A DNA stretch of 32,520 nt. Origin: Streptomyces pseudovenezuelae (GTDB lineage Bacteria; Actinomycetota; Actinomycetes; Streptomycetales; Streptomycetaceae). The DNA lies in the NCBI RefSeq assembly GCF_001513955.1, contig NZ_KQ948147.1, forward strand, positions 886,574 to 919,093. The letters are read 5' to 3'. Positions within the stretch are counted from its first letter, which is position 1, and every line of letters starts with the position of its first letter. The notes under the pieces were generated by a model. The model had not been told where the DNA came from, ran no database searches, and was given only the letters and a program-made list of their open reading frames with translations. Shown here one piece after another: positions 23,542 through 32,520 of this stretch. A program made the position numbers and the translations under genes.

Positions 23542-25446
23542 TCAGCGGAACACGTTGTCCGAGTCGTCCCAGTTCAGCAAGTCCTCCTCCGGGGTGCGCC
23601 GGGCGCCGACCGAGCGGGCCTGGTACATCGCGTCGATCTCCATCGCGTAGCGGCGCACGATCTCGTCCCTGCGCAGCTTCATCGACGGCGTCAACAGACC
23701 GTTGGCCAGGTCGAACGGCTCCGGCAGCACCCGGAACACCCGGATCGACTCCGAGCGCGAGACCGTGCTGTTGGCGGCGGCCACGGCCCGGGCGATCTCC
23801 TCCCGCAGCGCGTTCTCCTCCCGGGCCTCGCGCACCGAGGGGTCCTGCTGGGCCACCAGGACCCCGCGCCAGTGGGCCAGGAACACCGGGTCCAAGGTGA
23901 GCAGGGCCCCCACACAGGGCCGGTTGTCCCCCACCACCACGGCCTGGTGGATCAGCGGATGCATTCTCAGCCGGTGCTCCAGGGCGGCCGGGGCCACGCT
24001 CTTGCCGCTGGTGGTGACGATGATGTCCTTCTTGCGGCCGGTGATCGTCAGATAGCCGTCGGCGTCCAGCCGCCCGAGGTCCCCGGTGGCCAGCCAGCCG
24101 CCGTACAGCGCGGCCCGTGACGCGGCCTCGTCGTTGACGTAGCCCTGGAAGACCGAGGGCCCGCGCACCAGGATCTCCCCGTCGTCCGCCACCCGGAGAT
24201 CCACGCCCGGCAGGGGACGGCCCACGGTCCCGGACTTCTCCCGGCCCAGCGGCTGCATGGTGATCCCGCCGCAGGTCTCCGTGAGGCCGTAGCCGTCGTG
24301 GACGTAGACGCCGATGCCCTCGTAGAACAGGGAGAGCTCACGATTGAGGGTGGAGCCGCCCGAGGTGGCGCGGCGGGCCCGGCCGCCCAGCGCGGCCCGC
24401 AGTCTGCGGTAGACCGTGCGCTCGTACAGGGCGTGCTGGAGCCGCAGGTCGAAGCCGGGGCCGGGGCCCTCGCCCAGCCGCTGCCGCTCGCAGGCAAGGG
24501 CGAAGTCCCGGGCGGTGTCGGCGGCCCGCTCGAACAGGGCGCCGCGGCCCGACTGCTGGGCGGCACGCAGGAAGTTCTTGTAGATCTTCTCGAAGACCGA
24601 GGGCACGGCGTAGAAGTAGGTGGGGCGGAAGGACTGCAGGGCGGCCGCCAGGGCCTCCTCGTCCAGGTCGGGCTCGTGGGCCATGAGCAGCCCGCCGCGG
24701 ATGCACACGCCCTGGATCATGAGGCCGTACACATGGGAGAAGGGCAGGAAGGCGAGGACGGACGGCTGCTCTCCCGGGGCCGCCGTGATGTGGCGCCAGC
24801 CTTCGAGGAGGATGTCGACGGGGCTCGCCAGGCCGCGGTGACTGAGCGCGCAGCCCAGCGGACGGCCCGTGGTGCCGGAGGTGTAGGCGACGACCGCAGT
24901 GGAGTCCGGCAGCACGATGCGGCGCAGCGACTCGACCGTGGCGAGCGGGATGACCCGGCCCCGCTCCCGCAGATCCTCCAGCGCGTCCGCGTCCAGCTGC
25001 CAGACATGGCGCAGCCGGGGCAGTGAGGCGCACACCGAGCCGACCGTCATCACCGCTTGCTCGTCCTCCACCACCACCGCCACACAGCCGGCGTCGTGCA
25101 GGATCCACTCGACCTGTTCGCGCGAGGCCGTCGGATAGATGGGTACGACCTCGGCGCCCACCGTCCACAGCGCGTAACTGAGAACCGTCCACTCGTACCG
25201 GGTCCGCGCCATGATGGCCACCCGGTGTCCGGGCGAGATCCCGGAGGCGACCAGTCCCTTCGCGAGGTCCACGACCTCGTCCCGCAGCTCCACGGCCGTG
25301 ACCTCCTGCCAGGCCCCCGAGGAGCCCTCGGGACGGCGGGCGAGCACCGGCAGGGTCGGGTCGAGCTCCGCTCGCTCGAACACGCTGTCGGCCAGACCGC
25401 CGCTGGAGCGCGAGATGGTCCGGGGAGCGAGGGCGAAGTCGCGCAT
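23542..25446 (-). CDS. Long-chain acyl-CoA synthetase-like AMP-binding enzyme (FadD15 type) with altered P-loop
   Basis: This 634-aa protein has the ANL-family order: YTSGTTGRPLG (188-198), then GYGLTETCGG, TGDLGRLDADGYLTITGRKK, and a C-terminal SMKLRRDEI containing the adenylation lysine. Family members activate fatty acids with ATP and transfer them to CoA. The unusual feature is position 197, where the P-loop lysine (TSGTTGRPKG) is leucine, so activity may be altered. The ATG at 25446 has AGGAG six bases upstream; longer readings to 25563 lack family similarity. The gene stands alone on the minus strand between the ATPase and the glycan block. Substrate is inferred from overall similarity only. 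Confidence 0.9.
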   Translation of the reverse strand: MRDFALAPRTISRSSGGLADSVFERAELDPTLPVLARRPEGSSGAWQEVTAVELRDEVVDLAKGLVASGISPGHRVAIMARTRYEWTVLSYALWTVGAEVVPIYPTASREQVEWILHDAGCVAVVVEDEQAVMTVGSVCASLPRLRHVWQLDADALEDLRERGRVIPLATVESLRRIVLPDSTAVVAYTSGTTGRPLGCALSHRGLASPVDILLEGWRHITAAPGEQPSVLAFLPFSHVYGLMIQGVCIRGGLLMAHEPDLDEEALAAALQSFRPTYFYAVPSVFEKIYKNFLRAAQQSGRGALFERAADTARDFALACERQRLGEGPGPGFDLRLQHALYERTVYRRLRAALGGRARRATSGGSTLNRELSLFYEGIGVYVHDGYGLTETCGGITMQPLGREKSGTVGRPLPGVDLRVADDGEILVRGPSVFQGYVNDEAASRAALYGGWLATGDLGRLDADGYLTITGRKKDIIVTTSGKSVAPAALEHRLRMHPLIHQAVVVGDNRPCVGALLTLDPVFLAHWRGVLVAQQDPSVREAREENALREEIARAVAAANSTVSRSESIRVFRVLPEPFDLANGLLTPSMKLRRDEIVRRYAMEIDAMYQARSVGARRTPEEDLLNWDDSDNVFR

Positions 25447-25594
25447 GCACTGCTCCTGACGTGTACGGGCTGTGACCGCGCCGACGAGCTCGGTCATCCG
25501 CGGTGCTCGAATGTAGCCCAGGCGCGAGCGAGTGGTACCTGGAATACGGAAGTAACCGGTCACCCGTGATCTGGTCGAGATCGAGGCCCCGGAA

Positions 25595-25615
25595 CGGGTG
25601 CGTCACACGCACCCG
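25595..25615 (-). terminator. Hairpin downstream of the GCS2-type ligase
   Basis: CGGGTGCGT (25595-25603), loop CAC, ACGCACCCG (25607-25615): nine perfect pairs, 58 bases after the stop at 25673. It should end the glycan/GCS2 transcript. The rest of 25447-25672 shows nothing else. Confidence 0.7.
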
Positions 25616-25672
25616 ACGGCCGCGCACCCGCGGGCAGGCCCCGCCCGCCGAGGGCCGCCGGCCCGGTGAGAC

Positions 25673-26761
25673 CTACGCCTGGGTCAGCCGCACGCACTCG
25701 GTGACCACGCTCCGCAGGCTCCCGGTGCGCTCCAGCAGCTCACGCTGCACCCGGGCGCCGTTGCCGTGCCGCAGCAGTCCGGCACAGGACTCGCGGGCCC
25801 GGTCCAGGTCGCCGCTGTCGGCGAGCGCGTCCTCGACGTGGTCCAGCAGCGCCTGGACCACGGTCTCGGCCGGCATGCGGTGCATCGTCGCCGGGTGGAG
25901 CAGTTCCTCCGACAGACCGGAGCGCGCTGCCCGCCAGGCCGCCAGCCGCAGCAGGCTCACACTGTGCGTCGCCGGCTCCTTGTCCGCGCGCCACTCGCGC
26001 GCGGCCGTCTCCACCAGCCCCCGGGCGAGGGTCGCGAGCAGGACGGCGGTGTCCGCCTGCAGACAGACGTCCGAGACCCGGATCTCCACGGTCGGGTAGT
26101 TCCGGGACAGCCGGGCGTCGAAGTAGATCATCCCCTCGTCCAGGATGACCCCGGTCGCCACCATCTCCGCGACCCGCCGGTGATAGCGCTCCGCCGAGCG
26201 GAACGGCTCGGTCGGTCCGGCCGAGGGCCAGCGCTGCCACACCCGGCTGCGGTAACTGCTGTAGCCCGTGTCCTTGCCCTGCCAGAAGGGCGAGTTGGCG
26301 GTGATCGCGGTCAGCACGGACAGCCAGGGCTGGATCCGGTCGAGGACGGCGACGGCCTCCTCGTCGGACTCCACGGACACATGGACGTGACAGCCCATGA
26401 CGAGCTGCTCCTGGGTGGCGATGCCGTATTGATCCGCCATCCACCGGTAGCGGCGGCCGACGCCCACGGAGGGGCTGACCGGCAGCGGGGAGGCGGCCAG
26501 GGAGACCACGGCACAACCACTGTCGCCGGCGAGCCGGGCGGCCTCCTTGCGGCAGCGCACGATCTCCGCGCGGAGATCGTCCATGCCCGACTGCGGGTGG
26601 GTGGCGAACTCCAGCATCTGGTCGTGCAGTTCCTTCTCGAAGACGTCCTGGTCCGGCTCGTCCTGCGCGGCCCGCGCGAGTACGGCCGCGGACAGCGCCT
26701 GCGGCTCGCCGGTCTCCGGGTCGACCAGGAGGAGCTCCTCCTCCACTCCCACGGTGCGCAC
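25673..26761 (-). CDS. GCS2-type carboxylate-amine ligase (YbdK/glutamate-cysteine ligase family)
   Basis: This 362-aa protein begins VRTVGVEEELLLVDPETGEP and contains GCHVHVSVES and the late NYPTVEIRVSDVCLQADT, the signatures of the GCS2/YbdK family. Members join glutamate to cysteine or similar amines using ATP; in actinomycetes one branch, EgtA, serves ergothioneine synthesis. Streptomyces makes mycothiol rather than glutathione, and no egtB-E genes are here, so the product is uncertain. The GTG at 26761 is preferred because the family N-terminus starts right there and AAGGGG lies nine bases upstream; longer readings add an Arg-rich non-homologous tail. It follows glgB by 107 bases and may be the last gene of that operon. 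Confidence 0.9.
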   Translation of the reverse strand: MRTVGVEEELLLVDPETGEPQALSAAVLARAAQDEPDQDVFEKELHDQMLEFATHPQSGMDDLRAEIVRCRKEAARLAGDSGCAVVSLAASPLPVSPSVGVGRRYRWMADQYGIATQEQLVMGCHVHVSVESDEEAVAVLDRIQPWLSVLTAITANSPFWQGKDTGYSSYRSRVWQRWPSAGPTEPFRSAERYHRRVAEMVATGVILDEGMIYFDARLSRNYPTVEIRVSDVCLQADTAVLLATLARGLVETAAREWRADKEPATHSVSLLRLAAWRAARSGLSEELLHPATMHRMPAETVVQALLDHVEDALADSGDLDRARESCAGLLRHGNGARVQRELLERTGSLRSVVTECVRLTQA

Positions 26762-26868
26762 GTGATACAGCCCCTTCTGTGGCCCTCGGCGACGACGAGG
26801 ATGCTCGTCCTCGTACGACCCCGACTGCCCCTGCGGAGCCGGTCGGAACCTCCGCGTCGCCCGCGGGC

Positions 26869-29076
26869 TCAGTCGGGCATCGGGACCAGCCACACCGTCG
26901 CGAGCGGCGGCAGGGTGAGCCGCAGCGCCCCGTCCTCCGCCTTGACCGGGTCACGTCGCACGATGTCGCCGCCGCCGTACCGGACGGCGTCGGTGTTGAG
27001 GGCCTCCTGCCACAGGGGGTGACCCTCGGGGACGCCGAGGCGGTAGTCCTCGCGCACCACGGGGGAGAAGTTGGAGACCGCGAGCAGCGGACGGCCCGCC
27101 GCGTCGAACCTCAGGAAGGCGAAGACGTTGTCCTCGGCCGCGTCCCCGACCACCCACCGGAAGCCCCCGGGGTCGGTGTCGCGCTCCCACAGGGCGGGGG
27201 TCGCGCGGTAGACGGTGTTCAGGTCGCGCACGAGATCGCGGACGCCCCGGTGGTCGGGCTCGGCCTCGTACGTCGGGTCGAGCAGCCACCAGTCGGGGCC
27301 GTGGGCCTCGGACCACTCGGCGCCCTGGGCGAACTCCTGCCCCATGAAGAGGAGCTGCTTGCCCGGGTGGGCCCACATGAAGGCCAGGTACGCGCGGTGG
27401 TTGGCGCGCTGCTGCCACCAGTCGCCCGGCATCTTGGACACCAGGGCCTGCTTGCCGTGGACGACCTCGTCGTGGGAGATCGGCAGGACGTAGTTCTCGC
27501 TGTACGCGTACACCATCGAGAACGTCATCTCGTTGTGGTGGTACTTGCGGTGCACCGGCTCATGACTGATGTAGCCGAGCGAGTCGTGCATCCAGCCCAT
27601 GTTCCACTTCAGGCCGAAACCCAGGCCCCCGCTGTCCGTGGGGCGGGTCACGCCGTCCCAGGCGGTGGACTCCTCGGCGATCGTGACCACCCCCGGCGCC
27701 CGGCGGTACACGGTCGCGTTCATCTCCTGGAGGAAGGCGACCGCGCCGAGGTCCTCACGGCCCCCGAACACATTGGGGCTCCACTGGCCGGAGTCGCGCG
27801 AGTAGTCGAGGTAGAGCATCGAGGCGACCGCGTCGACCCGCAGCCCGTCGATGTGGAACTCCTCGCACCAGTACACCGCGTTGGCGACCAGGAAGTTGCG
27901 CACCTCGACGCGTCCGAAGTCGAACTCGTACGTGCCCCAGTCCGGGTGCTCGGCACGCCGGGAGTCCCCGGGCTCGTACAGCGGGTCCCCGTCGAAGCGG
28001 GCCAGCGCCCAGTCGTCCTTGGGGAAGTGGGCCGGCACCCAGTCCATGATCACACCGATGCCGGCCCGGTGGAGCGCGTCCACGAGGTACTTGAAGTCGT
28101 CGGGCGTGCCGAGCCGGGAGGTCGGCGCGTAGAAGCCGGTGACCTGGTAGCCCCAGGAGCCGCCGAAGGGATGCTCGGCGACCGGCATCAACTCGACGTG
28201 GGTGAAGCCCAGGTCCTTGACATAGGCGGGCAGCTCATCGGCCAGCTGACGGTAGGTCAGCCCCTTGCGCCAGGTCGGCAGATGGACCTCGTAGACCGAG
28301 AACGGCGCCCGGTGCACCGGGAGCTCGCCACGCCGGGCCATCCACTTCTCGTCGCTCCACTCGAAGTGCGAGGCCGTCACCACCGACGCGGTCGCGGGCG
28401 GCACCTCGGCGCTGCGGGCCATCGGATCGGACTTCAGGAACCGGTCGCCGTAGCGCGAGGTGATCTCGAACTTGTAGCGGGCACCCTCGGTGATCCCCGG
28501 CAGGAACAGCTCCCACACCCCGGACGAGCCGAGCGAGCGCATCGGGAACGCCTGTCCGTCCCAGAAGGTGAACTCCCCGGCGACCCGGACCCCCTGGGCG
28601 TTGGGCGCCCACACCGTGAAACGGGTGCCGGTCACGCCCTCGTGGGTCATCGGTTCGGCGCCGAGCGCCTTCCACAGCTGCTCGTGGCGGCCCTCGCGGA
28701 TGAGATGGAGGTCGGTCTCGCCGAGCGCGGGCAGGAAGCGGTACGGGTCGTGCACCTCCTGCTCGCCGTCCGCGTACGCCACCAGCAGGGTGTAGTCGGG
28801 GATCGCGTCGAGGGGCAGCAGACCGGAGAAGAGGCCGTCGCCCTCCGAGGTCAGCGGGCTGCGCTCGCCGTCGATCACCACGCTCACCGAGCGGGCGAAG
28901 GGCCGCAGGGCCCGGAAGGCGATCCCGCCCGGGACCGGGTGGGCCCCGAGCAGCCCGTGCGGGTCGTGGTGGGCGCCGGCCAGCAGCCGGCCCCGGTCCC
29001 CGGGGTCCAGCGCGGGGGCCGGCGCACAGTGCGCCGGTCCGGACGGCTCGGGCAGTGAGGTGTCGCGCAGGGCCAC
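26869..29076 (-). CDS. glgB: 1,4-alpha-glucan branching enzyme
   Basis: This 735-aa GH13 enzyme cuts alpha-1,4 glucan chains and reattaches them as alpha-1,6 branches. It has the N-terminal beta-sandwich repeats (GLLGAHPVPGGIAFRALRPF and TRFTVWAPNAQGVRVAGEF), a TIM barrel with nucleophile D415 in GLRVDAVASMLYLD, acid E468 in VTIAEES and the transition-state aspartate in LPISHDEVVHG, then a C-terminal beta domain. The residues sit ten positions after those of E. coli GlgB (405, 458), so the fold is intact. The GTG at 29076 has GAGGAGA seven bases upstream, inside the end of the maltokinase gene; the two are three bases apart. It is the last enzyme of the GlgE pathway. Confidence 0.97.
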   Translation of the reverse strand: MALRDTSLPEPSGPAHCAPAPALDPGDRGRLLAGAHHDPHGLLGAHPVPGGIAFRALRPFARSVSVVIDGERSPLTSEGDGLFSGLLPLDAIPDYTLLVAYADGEQEVHDPYRFLPALGETDLHLIREGRHEQLWKALGAEPMTHEGVTGTRFTVWAPNAQGVRVAGEFTFWDGQAFPMRSLGSSGVWELFLPGITEGARYKFEITSRYGDRFLKSDPMARSAEVPPATASVVTASHFEWSDEKWMARRGELPVHRAPFSVYEVHLPTWRKGLTYRQLADELPAYVKDLGFTHVELMPVAEHPFGGSWGYQVTGFYAPTSRLGTPDDFKYLVDALHRAGIGVIMDWVPAHFPKDDWALARFDGDPLYEPGDSRRAEHPDWGTYEFDFGRVEVRNFLVANAVYWCEEFHIDGLRVDAVASMLYLDYSRDSGQWSPNVFGGREDLGAVAFLQEMNATVYRRAPGVVTIAEESTAWDGVTRPTDSGGLGFGLKWNMGWMHDSLGYISHEPVHRKYHHNEMTFSMVYAYSENYVLPISHDEVVHGKQALVSKMPGDWWQQRANHRAYLAFMWAHPGKQLLFMGQEFAQGAEWSEAHGPDWWLLDPTYEAEPDHRGVRDLVRDLNTVYRATPALWERDTDPGGFRWVVGDAAEDNVFAFLRFDAAGRPLLAVSNFSPVVREDYRLGVPEGHPLWQEALNTDAVRYGGGDIVRRDPVKAEDGALRLTLPPLATVWLVPMPD

Positions 29077-29079
29077 GGC

Positions 29080-30441
29080 TCAGTCTCCTCTCACGGCGAG
29101 TCGTTCGATCGCCGCCATGGGCACGGGCAGCCAGTCGGGCCGGTGCCGTGCCTCGTACAGGACTTCGTAAACGGCCCGGTCGGTCTCGTAGGCGCGCAGC
29201 AGGCCGTGCTTCTTGCGCGGATCCCATCCGGCGAGGGCGGCGTAGCCCCCGCAGAAGGCCTCCCGGCAGCGGCGTGCCCACTCGGGCCGCCAGGGCCGGC
29301 GCTGGCGGGCCGCGTAGTCGAAGGAGCGCAGCATGCCCGCGATGTCCCGCACCGGGGACTGGGCGGCGCACCGATCGGCGAGCGGGCGCGAGGGCTCGCC
29401 CTCGAAGTCGATGACGAACCACTCACGGCCCGCCCGCAGCACCTGCCCCAGGTGCAGGTCACCGTGAACGCGCTGGGCGGGCGGCCCGGAGTCGCAGGTG
29501 GCGAGCGCGCCGAAGGCGTTCCGCAGACCGGGGACGAACGGACGCAGCGCCGGCACGCTGTGCGCGGCGGAGTCCAGGCGTTCGGTCATCGCGGCCGCCG
29601 TGGCGGCGTTGTCGTCGTGGCCGGTGCCGGGGAAGGCCGCGGCCAGCGCGAGGTGCACCTCGGCCATGGCCCGCCCCAGTGCGTGGGCCTGCACGGTGAA
29701 GTCGTCACCCGAGGCGAGCGCCTGGAGCGCCAGCGCCCACCCGTCGGACGCGTCGCGCAGATACGGCTGGAGCACGCCGAGCGTGGCCTCCTGCGGGTGC
29801 GTGGTCCGGAACCAGGCGACCGGCGCCGGCACCCGGCGGCAGCCCTGCCCGGCCAGCGCGACCGGCACCTCAAGGTCCGGGTTGACCCCGGGCTGGACCC
29901 GGCGGAAGACCTTCAGGATGAACTCGTCGCCGTACACCAGCGAGGTGTTCGACTGCTCGGCCTCCAGCAGCCGCGGCGGGAGCCCGGCGGGCACCGGCAC
30001 CGAGGGGGCGCGCTCGAAGCACAGCGGGCCGGCGGTACCGGGTTGCCGCAGCCGCTCCAGCAGCAGTTGTGCCGAGCGCGGGTCGTGCAGGGCGTCGTAC
30101 ACCGTGAGCCCGGCCAGCGGGCCCTGCTCGGCACGGCCGATGAGGGCGCGGCCGAGACGCGGCGAGAGGTGTTTGCGCACCCCGAGCAGCAACTGGTAGC
30201 AGTCACCCGCCGGGGCGCCGCCGCCGGGCGCGGGCACCCCGCCGTGACCGGTGTGGACCAGCAGGTGCAGACAGCCCGGGAACAGCTCGGTCATCGACAG
30301 CAGACCGAGCTCGCTCACGGGCCGGTCCTTGCCCGCGAACCAGCGCTGCCGCGGCAGCCATTGGCGCAGCAGGTCGCCGAGCGAGGCCATGAGATCGGCC
30401 GCGGGCGCGGGTCTCGGGCTGAGGGGTGCGGTCTTCGGCAT
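29080..30441 (-). CDS. Maltokinase (Mak1/Pep2)
   Basis: This 453-aa protein phosphorylates maltose with ATP to maltose-1-phosphate, the GlgE substrate. It has an N-terminal cap (LRQWLPRQRWFAGKDRPVSE) typical of Mak proteins and an aminoglycoside-phosphotransferase-like kinase core with VHGDLHLGQVL (D328) and the metal-binding FVIDFEGEPSRP. In mycobacteria it forms a complex with TreS, and here it lies directly after treS. The ATG at 30441 has AAAGGA about nine bases upstream. A TTG at 30471 would overlap the treS stop and add ten residues, but is less likely. Confidence 0.93.
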   Translation of the reverse strand: MPKTAPLSPRPAPAADLMASLGDLLRQWLPRQRWFAGKDRPVSELGLLSMTELFPGCLHLLVHTGHGGVPAPGGGAPAGDCYQLLLGVRKHLSPRLGRALIGRAEQGPLAGLTVYDALHDPRSAQLLLERLRQPGTAGPLCFERAPSVPVPAGLPPRLLEAEQSNTSLVYGDEFILKVFRRVQPGVNPDLEVPVALAGQGCRRVPAPVAWFRTTHPQEATLGVLQPYLRDASDGWALALQALASGDDFTVQAHALGRAMAEVHLALAAAFPGTGHDDNAATAAAMTERLDSAAHSVPALRPFVPGLRNAFGALATCDSGPPAQRVHGDLHLGQVLRAGREWFVIDFEGEPSRPLADRCAAQSPVRDIAGMLRSFDYAARQRRPWRPEWARRCREAFCGGYAALAGWDPRKKHGLLRAYETDRAVYEVLYEARHRPDWLPVPMAAIERLAVRGD

Positions 30442-30467
30442 GGTGACGCGTCCTTTCGTCGGCACGC

Positions 30468-32182
<1,715 letters not shown>

Positions 32183-32186
<4 letters not shown>

Positions 32187-32520
32187 GCGGTGGATCCTCC
32201 GATCTGAGGCGCCGACCTCCGGACGTGGAACAGATGCGCCGGTGCCCGGCCGGGCTCCAGACGTACGTAGTTGCTTCTGCTCCAGCGGTGGGTCTCACCC
32301 GTCAGTTCGTCGTGGACGGACAGGGACTCGTGCCAGTCCAGGCCGAGTTGCGGCATGTCCAACGAGACCGTGGCCTCCTGGGTGTGGTGCGGATCGAGGT
32401 TCACGACCACCAGAACCGTGTCGTCGCCGGTGCGCTTGCTGTAGGCGATGACCGCGTCGTTGTCGGTGTGGTGGAAGCGGATGTTCCGCAGGCGCTGGAG
32501 GGCGGGGTGGCGGCGCCTGA
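32183..32520 (-). CDS. glgE: Alpha-1,4-glucan:maltose-1-phosphate maltosyltransferase, C-terminal part (cut by window edge)
   Basis: The last 111 residues of GlgE are present. The gene runs off the right edge of the window. The segment PALQRLRNIRFHHTDNDAVI followed by AYSKRTGDDTVLVVVNLDPH and the final beta-sandwich DELTGETHRWSRSNYVRLEP is typical of the GlgE C-terminal domain. GlgE adds maltosyl units from maltose-1-phosphate to growing alpha-1,4 glucan. Its position at the head of treS-mak-glgB completes the pathway. The catalytic residues lie outside the window. The stop overlaps treS by four bases. Confidence 0.92.

Noticed and set aside
26779..29058. A 759-codon open frame on the plus strand opposite glgB (and similar long frames opposite FUSC, the FAD dehydrogenase and treS)
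   Set aside because: These are high-GC shadows: their sequences are Arg/Gly/Pro/His-rich without domains, while the opposite frames encode full conserved enzymes.

Overview
The window looks like a piece of a Streptomyces (or very close actinomycete) chromosome. Third codon positions are almost all G or C, GTG starts are frequent, ribosome sites are GGAG-like, and the gene content is typical: a WhiB protein, SigB/SigF-type sigma and RsbW-like ATPase genes, a GlgE-pathway operon, and DUF5133, DUF1206 and DUF4287 proteins. I see no tRNA, rRNA, CRISPR array, insertion sequence or phage gene.

Layout. 1-81 is the last 26 codons of a gene entering from the left, possibly a PfkB-type sugar kinase. 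It faces an AlkB-like dioxygenase (250-879, minus) across a strong hairpin. A TetR regulator and an FAD dehydrogenase (993-3310) form an operon behind two tandem palindromic operators, followed by a DUF488 protein. From 3800 to 8505 is a cell-surface block: a secreted M1 metallopeptidase, an L,D-transpeptidase lipoprotein, and a response regulator/histidine kinase pair whose sensor has four extracytoplasmic cysteines. Next come a WhiB1/WblE-like protein, a saccharopine-dehydrogenase-family oxidoreductase with a divergent TetR regulator, and a LysR/LysE exporter pair. An MFS exporter (12701-14038) follows.

14042-14715 holds a stand-alone cyclic-nucleotide-binding domain protein behind a structured 5' leader. 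The leader has a sigma70-like promoter with a palindrome over its -10, one stem-loop, then a GC hairpin with a T-run that should terminate transcription before the gene. It is the most promising undescribed regulatory element here.

14.8-25.4 kb is a stress-type block: a small unknown protein behind a 25-bp palindrome, an RsbW-like ATPase, a SigB/SigF-family sigma factor, DUF5133, DUF1206, an unknown 143-aa protein, a FUSC membrane protein, DUF4287, a type II NADH dehydrogenase, a PRC-barrel protein, a second ATPase with an unclear start, and an acyl-CoA ligase that lacks the usual P-loop lysine.

25.6-32.5 kb is a carbohydrate block on the minus strand: glgE (cut by the window edge), treS, maltokinase and glgB, tightly packed and sometimes overlapping, then a GCS2-type carboxylate-amine ligase. 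TreS converts trehalose to maltose, maltokinase makes maltose-1-phosphate, GlgE polymerises it and GlgB branches the glucan. A GlgE operon beside SigB-type regulators suggests storage or osmoprotectant metabolism tied to stress or development; that link is inference.
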